Assembly: GCA_947445035.1 (NCBI GenBank)
Contig: CANFCK010000004.1
Span: 1 to 64,000, forward strand
Source of the DNA: Deltaproteobacteria bacterium
GTDB taxonomy: Bacteria; Myxococcota_A; UBA796; SXON01
Length of the DNA: 64,000 bases
Direction: 5' to 3'
Under the pieces are notes generated by a model. The model made no database searches, was not told the DNA's origin, and saw only the letters and a list, made by a program, of their open reading frames with translations. Below are positions 8,522-16,995 of this stretch, piece after piece (position 1 is the first letter of the stretch; each line of letters begins with the position of its first letter). A program made the position numbers and the translations under genes.

Positions 8522-9040
8522 CTAGAAGTACCACCGCGCTCCGGCCGCGCCGGTGAGTCCGACGTAGCAGAACACCGAAACGTCGATGCCGAGCGCGGCG
8601 GACAGGGGAGCGGTGACGTCGACGCAGTAGCCGTTGAGCGGGTAGAACGCGAGCCCGACCTGGCTGAAGAATTCGAGGGGGTACTTGTTGAGTTGGAGCG
8701 CGGCGCCAACGCCGCCACCGACGCCGAGGCGGGGGTACGTGGGGTACCCCGGGACGATGTAGGCGCCGAAATCGACGCCGCCGTGCCAATACATCGGCAG
8801 TTGCCCCCACGACCACTTGTCCCCCCAATGCACGAACTCGCCCTCGAACGAAGCACGTCCGGCGTGGAAGCCGGCGCCGGGGCTGGTCCCAGCCGCGAAG
8901 GCGATACCGGTCTTGGGGCCAAACCAGTATTTGCCAGCGAGGCCGACGGTGTTGGAGCCGGACTCCAAGCCGAGGCCGAATTTCTTGGTGGTTCCGATCT
9001 CCGTCTGTGCGTAGGCGAGGGAGAGCGCGAGAAGAAGCAC
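8522..9040 (-). CDS. Small exported protein, possibly outer-membrane beta-barrel
   Basis: About 172 residues starting at GTG 9040 (VLLLALSLAYAQTEIG), a clear signal peptide cleaved after AYA. The mature part is rich in glycine, aromatic residues and alternating hydrophobics (GLGLESGSNTVGLAGKYWFG) and ends in an aromatic residue (GAAGARWYF), as outer-membrane barrels do. No named family is recognised. It lies directly upstream of the FG-GAP lipoprotein with a 2-base gap and could help export or anchor it. It is divergent from the esterase gene across about 40 bases. Confidence 0.7.
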   Translation of the reverse strand: MLLLALSLAYAQTEIGTTKKFGLGLESGSNTVGLAGKYWFGPKTGIAFAAGTSPGAGFHAGRASFEGEFVHWGDKWSWGQLPMYWHGGVDFGAYIVPGYPTYPRLGVGGGVGAALQLNKYPLEFFSQVGLAFYPLNGYCVDVTAPLSAALGIDVSVFCYVGLTGAAGARWYF

Positions 9041-9078
9041 GGAGACTCGAGGGGATGACGGAGTATAACATTTGCCCC

Positions 9079-10101
9079 ATGAACCCCATCGATCGAGTCC
9101 GCATCCACGCACTGGTGGCGATGATGAAGAGCCCCGATGCGATCGCGCGTCGCATCGTGCGGGTGCCCGACACCCTCGACGGTCAGTCGCTCGACCTGAC
9201 CACCCGGTTGTTCCTGACCCTGCTGAAGCTCGACACCGTGGAGCACCACCTCCTACCGGTAGCGACGCAGCGCGCCGAAATCGAACTCGCCGAGCGGGCG
9301 TTCGCCTCGTCGGTGCGCGACGTCGAGATCGATTGGATCGATGTGCCGCTTTTGGGCCGGACGCTCCACCTACGCACCTACGCCCCGCGAGGCGCCGGCA
9401 CGACCGGTGCGCTGTTGTACATCCACGGCGGCGGTTTTGTCACCGGCTCGGCGGAAGCCTACGACACCTTCTGTTCTCGCATGGCGGAAGCCGCCGCGTG
9501 CCGAGTGTTTTCGGTGGAGTATCGCCTGGCCCCGGAACACATCTTTCCAGCCGCTGTAGATGATATTCTTGATACCTATCGCTGGCTCAGGGAGCGGGCA
9601 GGCGCCCTGGGCTTCGACCCGGCACGCCTCGCGGTGGGGGGTGATTCAGCGGGAGGAAACCTGTCGGCCGTGCTCTGCAATCTGCTCCGTCCCGACGAGC
9701 TGCCGGCGTTTCAGCTCCTGCTGTACCCCGGGACCGACATGGTGGGTGAAGCGCCGTCGCGTATCCGCTACGCCAACGGCTTTTACCTGACCAGTGCCCA
9801 TGTGCGTTGGTTCTACGAGACCTATGTGCCCGACCCGGCGATGCGGAACGATCCGCGGGCAAGCCCCCTTCTGGCGACAGCCTTCGGCCGCGTCCGGGCA
9901 GTCCTGGTTTTGGCGGGCCTCGACCCGCTGGTCGACGAGGGGCGGGCGTACGGAGTTGCCCTTTCCGAAGCTGGGGTGCCCGTCGAGATCATTGAGGTTC
10001 CCGGAATGGTGCATGGCTTCGTGAGCCTGGATGGCATCCTCCCGGCCGCCGATGCGGCGGTTGCGCGAATTTGCGAGGCCGTGCGCCGTCGTATTACGTG
10101 A
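9079..10101 (+). CDS. HSL-family alpha/beta hydrolase (esterase)
   Basis: 340-residue cytoplasmic carboxylesterase/lipase of the hormone-sensitive-lipase (family IV, alpha/beta hydrolase fold-3) group. Visible hallmarks are the oxyanion-hole motif HGGGF near residue 117, the nucleophile motif GDSAGG near 190, an acid in LAGLDPLVDEG near 285 and the catalytic His in VHGF near 312. ATG 9079 is preferred; ATG 9055 in the same frame is an alternative. A TATAAC box at 9064-9069 lies close enough to the start that a leaderless transcript is possible. The substrate cannot be deduced. Confidence 0.88.
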   Translation: MNPIDRVRIHALVAMMKSPDAIARRIVRVPDTLDGQSLDLTTRLFLTLLKLDTVEHHLLPVATQRAEIELAERAFASSVRDVEIDWIDVPLLGRTLHLRTYAPRGAGTTGALLYIHGGGFVTGSAEAYDTFCSRMAEAAACRVFSVEYRLAPEHIFPAAVDDILDTYRWLRERAGALGFDPARLAVGGDSAGGNLSAVLCNLLRPDELPAFQLLLYPGTDMVGEAPSRIRYANGFYLTSAHVRWFYETYVPDPAMRNDPRASPLLATAFGRVRAVLVLAGLDPLVDEGRAYGVALSEAGVPVEIIEVPGMVHGFVSLDGILPAADAAVARICEAVRRRIT

Positions 10102-10175
10102 TATGAAACCGATGTCCCGTGCCGGAATCTTCGGCGCCGGGCGTTTCTGCCCCGCCACCCCCCCTGGAGTCACCC

Positions 10176-10589
10176 ATGACGACCCCGACCCTCCTCGCCG
10201 CCGCAATGGCCGGCATCCTCGCTGGCTGCGCCAATGAAGCTCCCAAGCCGGTCGAGCCGCCCGTTGTCGCTCCTCCCCCGCAGCCCGAGCCGCCGCCCGT
10301 CGCCGATGCGGCGCTGACCGGTACGGCAACCCCGGATGCCGCCGCCGACAAGCATGCTTGCAAGGGTCTCAACGCCTGCAAGGGCCACGGCGCCTGTAAG
10401 ACTGACAAGAACGAATGTGCGGCCAAGAACGAGTGTAAGGGCCAGGGCGGCTGCGCCACGGCAAAGCATGACTGCGCCGCCAAGAACGAATGCAAGGGCC
10501 AGGGCGGCTGTAAGACTGCCAAGAACGAGTGCGCCGGAAATAACGAGTGCAAGGGCCAGGGCGGCTGCAAGTCCCCGAAGGTCCACTAG
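10176..10589 (+). CDS. Bufferin-like RiPP precursor with cysteine repeats, probably a lipoprotein
   Basis: 137 residues. ATG 10176 is supported by CTGGAG at 10164-10169. The N-terminus is a signal peptide ending ILAGC, a good lipobox with Cys at residue 18, followed by a Pro-rich linker to about residue 60. The C-terminal part has 12 cysteines spaced C-x5-C-x5-C-x6, i.e. four 19-residue units built on NEC-AAKNEC-KGQGGC-KTAK. The CKG motifs resemble BufA2-type substrates of MNIO enzymes, in which cysteines are converted to copper-binding thiooxazoles. The next two genes encode the expected MNIO enzyme and partner. A function in copper chelation is inferred from that family. Lipid anchoring would be unusual, because the bufferins I know of are periplasmic after Sec cleavage. 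A metallothionein-like role without modification is the alternative. Confidence 0.85.
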   Translation: MTTPTLLAAAMAGILAGCANEAPKPVEPPVVAPPPQPEPPPVADAALTGTATPDAAADKHACKGLNACKGHGACKTDKNECAAKNECKGQGGCATAKHDCAAKNECKGQGGCKTAKNECAGNNECKGQGGCKSPKVH

Positions 10590-10597
10590 AGCGCAGG

Positions 10598-11434
10598 ATG
10601 CTAGTTCCGTTGCCCCGCCTCGGACACCCCGATCTGGGGATCGGGGTGGGGCTGCGTACGCTCCACTACCCGGAGATCCTCGACCGCTGGCCTACGGTCG
10701 GCTGGTTCGAGATCATCACTGAAAACTTCGTCCAGACCCAGGGGCGCCCCCTGGACATTCTCGATCGGATCGCGGCGCGATACCCCATCGTGATGCATGG
10801 TGTATCACTCTCGATTGGCTCGACAGATCCTATGGATCACGCGTACCTGCGTGATGTCGCGCGCCTCCGCGATCGGGTAGGCGCCCGCTGGGTCAGCGAC
10901 CACCTCTGTTGGACCGGTGTGGCGGGGAGGAACAGTCACGATCTGCTGCCCATGCCGCTGACCGTCGAGAGCCTCACCCACACCGTCGATCGGGTCCACG
11001 AGGTCCAGGAGGTGTGGGGTGCCGCGCTCGTCCTCGAGAATCCGTCGACCTACGTGGAGTTTCGCGCGAACACCATTCCGGAGGGCGAGTTTTTGGCCGA
11101 GTTGTGCCATCGCACCGGATGCGGGCTGCTGCTCGACGTGAACAATATCTATGTATCAAGCCGTAATCATGGTTTTGATCCTTTGGCCTACGTGGATGCG
11201 CTGCCGGTGGACCGCGTGGTCCAGTTCCACGTGGCCGGCCACACCGACCTCGGCACCCACTGTATCGACACCCACATCGGCCCGGTCATCGATCCGGTGT
11301 GGGCGCTTTTGCGGCACGCCTGGCGCCGTGGCGCCCACGCCAGCATTCTCTTGGAGTGGGACGCGGACATTCCGCCGCTTGCGGAGGTTTTGACCGAGGC
11401 CGATCGAGCCCACAGGTGGGTGGCGGGCGCATGA
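10598..11434 (+). CDS. bufB: MNIO/DUF692 RiPP-modifying oxidase (BufB-like)
   Basis: 278 residues, the usual size for DUF692 multinuclear non-heme iron-dependent oxidases, which oxidise cysteines of precursor peptides with O2. The TIM-barrel metal-site motifs are all present: GVGLR near residue 15, VMHGVSLSIGS near 70, SDHLCW near 105, ENPSTY near 150, LLDVNNIYVS near 183, FHVAGH near 212 and a final LLEWD near 258. It begins 8 bases after the precursor stop, and its stop overlaps the start of the DUF2063 gene (ATGA), so the three are translationally coupled. No signal peptide, as expected for a cytoplasmic enzyme acting before export. The symbol is by family and synteny; the exact substrate chemistry is inferred. 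Confidence 0.92.
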   Translation: MLVPLPRLGHPDLGIGVGLRTLHYPEILDRWPTVGWFEIITENFVQTQGRPLDILDRIAARYPIVMHGVSLSIGSTDPMDHAYLRDVARLRDRVGARWVSDHLCWTGVAGRNSHDLLPMPLTVESLTHTVDRVHEVQEVWGAALVLENPSTYVEFRANTIPEGEFLAELCHRTGCGLLLDVNNIYVSSRNHGFDPLAYVDALPVDRVVQFHVAGHTDLGTHCIDTHIGPVIDPVWALLRHAWRRGAHASILLEWDADIPPLAEVLTEADRAHRWVAGA

Positions 11435-12378
11435 GCGTGATCATCGGCCCGCATGCCGTGGAGGGGGGGGGCGTCGAGGTCCACGAGGTGGAGCGGGCCA
11501 GCGCCACGCCCACGCCGCCGTCATCGCCCCCGTCTCGGAGCAGGCGGCGCACTCCGGCCGCGTCGCTGGGCCTCGCCGAGACCCAAGCCTGGTTCCTGGA
11601 CGCGATCACCCACCCGAGCTCGGCCGGCGCGGGCGCGCGGCGGGCGGCCACCCGTGAAGGGGTCTCGGTCGATGCGTTACTCACACCCGGCCCCAAGCTA
11701 GACGCCTTGCAACGTCTGAGCGTGTATCACTACGCGTATCAAGCTCGACTCACCGAGGCCTTAGCCGACGACTTTCCCGCGGTTCGCAACGCGCTCGGGG
11801 CTGACACATTTGATACCGTCGCACGACGTATCATCGAGGCATCACCGTCATCGACGCGCAACTTGAACGCCTACGGGCGCGTGATGGTCGATTGGCTCGC
11901 ACGCCCAGGTCAGCGTGTCGCCCATCGGCCGTTCCTCCACGACCTGGCGCGGCTGGAGTGGGCGCTGGTCGAGGTCGTGCATGCGGCTGTGCCCCCGCGC
12001 CTGGATCCCGGGCAGTTGGCGGCGATCCCGATGGAGCGCTGGGCCGGTCTGCGCTTCGTGCCCGGTGCGGCCACTCGCCTTCTTGATTGCGGCTGGCCGG
12101 TGAATCCCTATTTCCAGGCGTGGCGGCAGGGGGCGCAGCCGCCCATTCCGGCCCCGAAGGCCAGCGCGGTGGTGGTGTATCGCCACGGCTTCACCGTATG
12201 GCGCATGGACCTCAGCCCGATGACGCATGGGCTCCTGGCCCGGCTCTTGGCGGGTGTACCGCTCGCGGCCGCGTTGGCGCCCATCGAGGGCCAGGCGGGT
12301 GCCGAGCGGGTGATGCAATGGTTCAGCGCCTGGGTCAGCGGTGGCATCTTCGCCGGGGTGGTCGACCCCGTTTCTTGA
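11431..12378 (+). CDS. bufC: DUF2063 MNIO partner protein (BufC-like)
   Basis: 315 residues starting at ATG 11431, overlapping the MNIO stop. Residues about 50-140 carry the DUF2063 domain (LAETQAWFLDAITHP, LQRLSVYHYAYQARLTEAL, DDFPAVRNALG), and the C-terminal half matches the winged-helix-like part of NGO1945-type proteins. In characterised bufferin and Hvf systems this partner binds the precursor leader and delivers it to the MNIO enzyme. An unusual Pro/Ser/Arg-rich stretch of about 45 residues precedes the domain. The gene completes the minimal A-B-C cassette. No DoxX-like gene (often the fourth member) is present here. Confidence 0.88.
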   Translation: MSVIIGPHAVEGGGVEVHEVERASATPTPPSSPPSRSRRRTPAASLGLAETQAWFLDAITHPSSAGAGARRAATREGVSVDALLTPGPKLDALQRLSVYHYAYQARLTEALADDFPAVRNALGADTFDTVARRIIEASPSSTRNLNAYGRVMVDWLARPGQRVAHRPFLHDLARLEWALVEVVHAAVPPRLDPGQLAAIPMERWAGLRFVPGAATRLLDCGWPVNPYFQAWRQGAQPPIPAPKASAVVVYRHGFTVWRMDLSPMTHGLLARLLAGVPLAAALAPIEGQAGAERVMQWFSAWVSGGIFAGVVDPVS

Positions 12379-12390
12379 TACCCGCACTCT

Positions 12391-13230
12391 GTGCGCGCTC
12401 CCTCCACGACCCGCGTCGTTCTCACCCACGCAGCCCTCACCGTGGTGACGGTGGTCACCTTGCTCCCCGTTTTGTGGGTCGTCCGTATCGCGCTCGCGAC
12501 GACGCAGGGCTTCTCCTTAGGGCTTTCGGGTGGCGTGACGGGGGCGAACTTCGTGGACGTGGTCTCCACCACCTCCGCTGATGGGGGCTGGCTTTTCGGT
12601 CGGCAGCTCTTCAACAGCATCGCCGTCAGCAGCGCGACGGCGGTGATGGGGGTCGGGCTCGCCTGCACCGCCGGCTACGCCCTGTCGCGCTGGAGCTTCC
12701 CGGGGCGTGACCGGCTCATGGCGACGTTCTTGCTCACCCAGATGTTCCCTGGCGTCGTGATGGCGATTCCGTTGTACATCCTTCTGGATGGGCTGCACCT
12801 GCTTGATTCGATGACCGGACTCGTGCTGGTCTACAGCACGACCGCGGTGCCCTTCGCAACGTGGAACCTCAAGGGCTACTTCGATACCATTCCCCGCGAG
12901 CTGGAGGAGGCCGCGATGATGGACGGAGCGTCGCGCTTTACGACGTTCTGGCGCATCATCCTGCCGCTGGCCCGGCCGGCGCTTGCAGTCACCGCGCTCT
13001 TTTCGTTCATGACGGCGTGGAACGAGTTCATCCTGGCGGCCACGCTCATGGGCGACGAACGCGCGTACACCCTGCCAGTGGTGCTCAACGGCTATGTGGG
13101 CGAGTTCGGCGCTGAGTGGGGTCGTTTCGCGGCCGGGGCGCTCATTGCCAGCGTTCCGGTGGTCGCGCTTTTCTTCTTGCTACAGAAACAACTCGTAGAG
13201 GGGCTTACCGCGGGCGGAGTCAAGGGCTGA
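12391..13230 (+). CDS. MalG-type sugar ABC transporter permease
   Basis: 279 residues with six predicted membrane segments and the cytoplasmic EAA loop (EEAAMMDGASRFTTFWRIIL near residue 170) that docks on the ATPase. This is the MalG side of a carbohydrate-uptake ABC importer (CUT1). GTG 12391 is the first start in frame, 12 bases after the DUF2063 stop; the Shine-Dalgarno match is weak. The MalF permease, binding protein and ATPase that should accompany it are absent, and the genes on both sides are unrelated. It may belong to a split operon or have been stranded by rearrangement. Confidence 0.85.
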   Translation: MRAPSTTRVVLTHAALTVVTVVTLLPVLWVVRIALATTQGFSLGLSGGVTGANFVDVVSTTSADGGWLFGRQLFNSIAVSSATAVMGVGLACTAGYALSRWSFPGRDRLMATFLLTQMFPGVVMAIPLYILLDGLHLLDSMTGLVLVYSTTAVPFATWNLKGYFDTIPRELEEAAMMDGASRFTTFWRIILPLARPALAVTALFSFMTAWNEFILAATLMGDERAYTLPVVLNGYVGEFGAEWGRFAAGALIASVPVVALFFLLQKQLVEGLTAGGVKG

Positions 13231-13298
13231 CGGGGGTCAATGACCTCGGTGCCTGCGTCGGCCTGCTTGTCGGTGTCACGGCCCCGGCGAACTTGCGG

Positions 13299-13938
13299 TC
13301 ACGGAGCGGCCAGCGGGCTCGGCCGCTCCAAGGTGTGGCCTACAGGCTCGAACCACGCGGCGTCGAAAACGGCGTCTTTCAGCGAGTCCGCATCGAGCAC
13401 AAAGGCGAACGCGGCGCTGGTTGGTCACCAATTCCGTAGAGCCCGACGACGCCGCGAGGGTCAACTGGCCGGCGTCGACGACGCAGAAGGGATCGATCCA
13501 CAGCTTGCGCCCTGTGGAGGTCCGAATCACCTGGTTGCCGAGGCGCTCCACGAGTTCGCCGTGCGAAAGGAGTGCCGGCGCGGTCCTGGCAGGCTCGTCC
13601 AGTGGAATCGTGAGCGTGGGACGCTCGCCCGCCTGTTTCAACCATGCGCTGGCGACCGCCTTGAGTGGGTCCCAAGCCGCCTTGGGTGGTGTCGCCGACA
13701 GCGCCGCCTCCGCCACATAATAGCCCTGCCCTCGGGCGTTCGGGTGTCCGGGCACGTCGAAGCGCACAAAGCTCCATGTCCCCGCGCACTCCGCTCGGGC
13801 TGGCTGGGAGATTCCGCGCAGGCCCTTGGGCAAGACGGCTCCTTCAATCGGTTTCGGCGCACACACAGCGCCGCCGCCCTCGGCGTGTCCGATGCTCTCC
13901 TCGGCCACCCACACCACGGTTTCGGCGACAGGCGTCAT
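13299..13938 (-). pseudogene. Exported protein with probable frameshift, unrecognised
   Basis: From ATG 13938 the frame reads as ordinary protein (VVWVAEESIGHAEGGG through LWIDPFCVVDAGQLTL) until STELVTNQ near 13430, then turns arginine-rich. Removing one C from the AACCAGC stretch there restores a convincing tail: SAAFAFVLDADSLKDAVFDA, then AWFEPVGHTLERP, ending at TGA 13301-13299. Upstream of ATG 13938 the same frame encodes a signal-peptide-like stretch (LTVLWLSIAFAG) directly after the patatin stop, but without an ATG, GTG or TTG. The gene may thus be damaged at both ends or the sequence may contain errors. No family is recognised. It is downstream of the patatin gene on the same strand. 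Confidence 0.5.
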
Positions 13939-14046
13939 TGGCTGTAGGCCCGGCTGGCGAACTCGTCGAGCTCCGTCGATGACCGCGACACGCGGGCCGG
14001 CGAACGCGATCGACAGCCAAAGGACCGTGAGCGCAGCGCTCGCGTA

Positions 14047-15165
14047 TCAGCCGCCGGGACCTCGTGCGGTCAGGACTCGGGCGATGTCCGCCTCTGCCGC
14101 TCGTGCATCCTGGTACCCCAGCTCCAAAAGTGGTTCGCAGAAGACCCGATCGAAGAACAGGTACGACAACAGATCGGCCTCCTGGACGTGTTCGTCCGCG
14201 GCAACCGCCCCGAGGAGCGTCCGGACGGCCCACGGGAGCGTATGGCTGCCCTTGCGGAAGGTCTCCGCAGCGACGCGGCCGAGGTCTTCTGAGGGGCGCA
14301 AAAATGCGTGGTGCACGACGTGGTAGGGTTTGTGTCCGACGCGACACCGTTCGATGAAACCGGGGTGTTCACCCTCGGCCCAGTTCAGCAGATTGTTGAG
14401 CGCGTCGATGCGCCGAATGCTTTCTTCGATAGGGTCCAGCATCAAGGCGTTGAGCGCCTTTCCTGCAAGGAAACCAGGGGTGGGCTGGACGAGAAGCGTC
14501 GCCTCTTCGCTTCGGAGGCGCTTGACTCCGATCACCAAAACATGGTCGACGCCGGCCTCGACCGCGGGCGCCAGAGGGGTGTTTTGACGCAATGCACCGT
14601 CGACGTACGAGCGCCCGTCGATGGGGATTGCGGGAAAGACAAACGGGATTGCCGCGCTGGCCAGACAGTGTTCGGGTCCCACCCGCGCGGGGATGGCACG
14701 CGAGGTCGCGGCCCGGCGCAACTTCACGTCGCCATCGGTGAAGATGTGGGCCCGCCCGCTGCCGACGTCGGTCAGCGTCACCATCATCGCGCGCAGCTCT
14801 CTTGAGTCGATGCGTCGGTGCAGTCCCGCCCAATCTACGCGCGCCTTGAGTAGGTTGTAGAGTGGGGTCGGATCCAAGAGGCCCACCCCCTCGCCGAACT
14901 CGGTGGTCCGCCGCAGCCAGCGCGCTGGCGACTGCAAGAGGTCACGCGGGGAGAATCGGGCCACATCCTCGAACCGGAGCGTGGCCCAGAAATCCCACAG
15001 TGCGGCGACGTTTCCGCCGCTGCCGATCCAAGCCCCATTGATTGCGCCGACGCTCGTGCCGCTGATGACTTCGAAATGAGGGGCGAAACGTTCTACGACA
15101 TAGCGGAGCACGCCGGCCTCATACGCGCCTCGTGCCCCGCCACCGGCGAGGACGAGACCTAACAT
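14047..15165 (-). CDS. Patatin-like phospholipase
   Basis: 372 residues; ATG 15165 gives an N-terminus that enters the fold at once (MLGLVLAGGGARGAYEAG). The oxyanion motif GGGARG, the nucleophile elbow GTSVG near residue 38 and the dyad acid in DGALRQN near 190 are all present, so a lipid acyl hydrolase is likely. The protein has no signal peptide. The C-terminal 150 residues include a long helical region common in bacterial RssA-like patatins. It lies 64 bases downstream of yebC on the same strand, with a hairpin in between. Confidence 0.9.
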   Translation of the reverse strand: MLGLVLAGGGARGAYEAGVLRYVVERFAPHFEVISGTSVGAINGAWIGSGGNVAALWDFWATLRFEDVARFSPRDLLQSPARWLRRTTEFGEGVGLLDPTPLYNLLKARVDWAGLHRRIDSRELRAMMVTLTDVGSGRAHIFTDGDVKLRRAATSRAIPARVGPEHCLASAAIPFVFPAIPIDGRSYVDGALRQNTPLAPAVEAGVDHVLVIGVKRLRSEEATLLVQPTPGFLAGKALNALMLDPIEESIRRIDALNNLLNWAEGEHPGFIERCRVGHKPYHVVHHAFLRPSEDLGRVAAETFRKGSHTLPWAVRTLLGAVAADEHVQEADLLSYLFFDRVFCEPLLELGYQDARAAEADIARVLTARGPGG

Positions 15166-15173
15166 TGTGTGCC

Positions 15174-15200
15174 GGGGAAAAAGGGCTGCGCCCGTTCCCC
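15174..15200. terminator. Hairpin between yebC and the patatin gene
   Basis: Six base pairs (15174-15179 with 15195-15200) enclose a second four-pair stem (15183-15186 with 15190-15193). The structure falls in the 64-base gap between the yebC stop and the patatin start. On the minus strand a short run of T's follows the inner stem, so it could end transcription of yebC or sit in the patatin leader. Confidence 0.3.
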
Positions 15201-15229
15201 TACCGCCGACGTGGCGACGGCATGGATAA

Positions 15230-15952
15230 CTAACAAAGGTTGTGGAAGACGCTTTGCACGTCGTCGTCCTGTTCCAAGGCATCGACGAGCGTGAGCACTT
15301 CGTCGGCCTCGGCTTCACCCAGCTCCATGGGGCTGGTCGGGACGTACTCGGCGCCGGTCGACAGGGGGGTGATCGACCGATCTTCGAGGGCCTTGGCCAT
15401 GATGCCGAAGCTCTCGAACGAGCAGCGCACCACCAGGAGCACCTCGCCCTCGTCGCCGCTGCCTTCGCCGAAGTCTTCGAGTCCGTAATCCATGAGGTCC
15501 AGTTCTAGGGATTCGGCGTCGATTCCCTCCGGCTTGAGGCGAAACACCCCCATCTTCTTGAATTGAAACGCGACGGAGCCTGCGGTGCCCATGTTGCCGC
15601 CCTTCCGGTTGAACGCCACACGCACGTTGCTGACGGTACGAGTGGGGTTGTCGGTCGCCGTGACGACGAGCACGGCGACGCCATGGGGAGCGTACCCTTC
15701 GTACACCACCTCCTCATACGCGGCGGCCCCCTGACCGGACGCCTTTTTGATAGCGCTCTCGACCTTGTCTTTGGGCATGTTCGCGGCGCGCCCGTTCTGC
15801 ATCGCGCGGCGCAGCGACGGGTTGCTCTCGGGGTTGGGGCCGCCGGCCTTCACCGCCATCGCGATTTCTTTGGCGACGCGGGTGAAGGCCTTGGACATCC
15901 GGTCCCAGCGCTTCATCATCGTGGCTTTGCGGGTCTCGAAGATGCGTCCCAT
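15230..15952 (-). CDS. yebC: YebC/PmpR/TACO1-family protein
   Basis: 240 residues, full length for the YebC family, which acts in the cytoplasm as a translation factor that relieves ribosome stalling and was formerly annotated as a transcription regulator. Clear family stretches are the N-terminal [20 protein letters not shown], the [17 protein letters not shown] block, [16 protein letters not shown] near residue 60 and [14 protein letters not shown] near 88. The family's acidic patch ([20 protein letters not shown]) closes the protein. It lies 47 bases downstream of galE on the same strand. Confidence 0.93.
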   Translation of the reverse strand: MGRIFETRKATMMKRWDRMSKAFTRVAKEIAMAVKAGGPNPESNPSLRRAMQNGRAANMPKDKVESAIKKASGQGAAAYEEVVYEGYAPHGVAVLVVTATDNPTRTVSNVRVAFNRKGGNMGTAGSVAFQFKKMGVFRLKPEGIDAESLELDLMDYGLEDFGEGSGDEGEVLLVVRCSFESFGIMAKALEDRSITPLSTGAEYVPTSPMELGEAEADEVLTLVDALEQDDDVQSVFHNLC

Positions 15953-15999
15953 CGGTCACTCCGGGCGCGCGGATAGCCCGTTGAACGGGCCCAGTCGAG

Positions 16000-16977
16000 T
16001 CAGTCCGGGTACCCGTTCGGGTGCGTCTGTGCCCATTCCCAAGCCGAGGCGACGATGTCGTCGAGCGCCGGGTGCGCCGGTTTCCAACCGAGGTCTTGCC
16101 CGATGAGCGTGCTGCTCGCGATCAACTCGGCCGCGTCGCCATCGCGGCGTGCACCGAACACCACCGGGACCGTTCGCCCGGTCACGCGACCCGCGGAAGC
16201 GAGCACCTCCCGCACCGTGAATCCCCCTCCGCATCCAAGGTTGTAGACCCTCCCTCCGGTGCTCAACGCGTCCAGAGCAAGGACGTGGGCCCGGGCGAGG
16301 TCGGCGACGTGCACATAGTCACGCACGCACGTGCCGTCGTGCGTTGGGTAGTCCTCCCCGAATACCGTGATGGGCGGCGCGGTTCCCAGCACGGCCTGGA
16401 GCACCAGGGGGATGAGGTGGGTTTCGGGTCGGTGGTCCTCGCCGGCATCCGCGAGCGCTCCCGCGGCGTTGAAGTACCGGAGGCTGGTGTGGGCCAGCCC
16501 GTATGCTTCGCCGTACCGGGCGAGCACCGCCTCGATGAACAGCTTGGTGTCGCCGTAGGGGGACTTGGGTCGCGTCGCTGCCGACTCGACGATTGGGCAC
16601 TGGTCGGGGTCGCCGTAAACCGCCGCGGTCGAGGAGAAGACGATCTTCCCCACCCCCGCGTCGAGCATCGCATCCAAGAGGCTGAGCGCGCCCCGCACAT
16701 TGTTGTCGAAGTAAAGCCGGGGCTCGCGCACGCTCGTTCCCACCTGCGAGATCGCCGCGAGGTGAACGACCGCTTCGATACGGTACGTCTGCATCGTTCG
16801 ACACATTTCAGATGTGTTGCGTGTGTCAACCAGCGCGAAGGGCACGCCCACTGGAACCGCGGCGCGATGCCCGGTGATCAGGTTGTCCAGCACGACGACC
16901 TCGTGCCCGGCGGCGGCTAGACCCCGCGTCACCGCGCTCCCGATGTACCCGGCGCCGCCGGTGACCAAGACTCGCAT
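16000..16977 (-). CDS. galE: UDP-glucose 4-epimerase
   Basis: 325-residue extended short-chain dehydrogenase that interconverts UDP-glucose and UDP-galactose using bound NAD. The glycine motif GGAGYIG is at residues 7-13, the active-site SPYGDTK (YxxxK) is near 145-151, and the GalE-specific GEDYPTHDGTCVRDYVHVAD is near 205-225. The Leloir or exopolysaccharide role cannot be separated here, because no other sugar-nucleotide gene is adjacent. It starts 18 bases after the stop of the upstream oxidoreductase gene, so the two probably share a transcript. Confidence 0.93.
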   Translation of the reverse strand: MRVLVTGGAGYIGSAVTRGLAAAGHEVVVLDNLITGHRAAVPVGVPFALVDTRNTSEMCRTMQTYRIEAVVHLAAISQVGTSVREPRLYFDNNVRGALSLLDAMLDAGVGKIVFSSTAAVYGDPDQCPIVESAATRPKSPYGDTKLFIEAVLARYGEAYGLAHTSLRYFNAAGALADAGEDHRPETHLIPLVLQAVLGTAPPITVFGEDYPTHDGTCVRDYVHVADLARAHVLALDALSTGGRVYNLGCGGGFTVREVLASAGRVTGRTVPVVFGARRDGDAAELIASSTLIGQDLGWKPAHPALDDIVASAWEWAQTHPNGYPD

Positions 16978-16995
16978 GGGCCGCCTCCTACCGCA

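Noticed and set aside
10094..10586. Two hydrophobic minus-strand frames opposite the RiPP precursor
   Set aside because: Their repeated Leu/Ala or Pro-Trp-Pro-Leu pattern is the mirror of the cysteine repeats, and there is no start signal.
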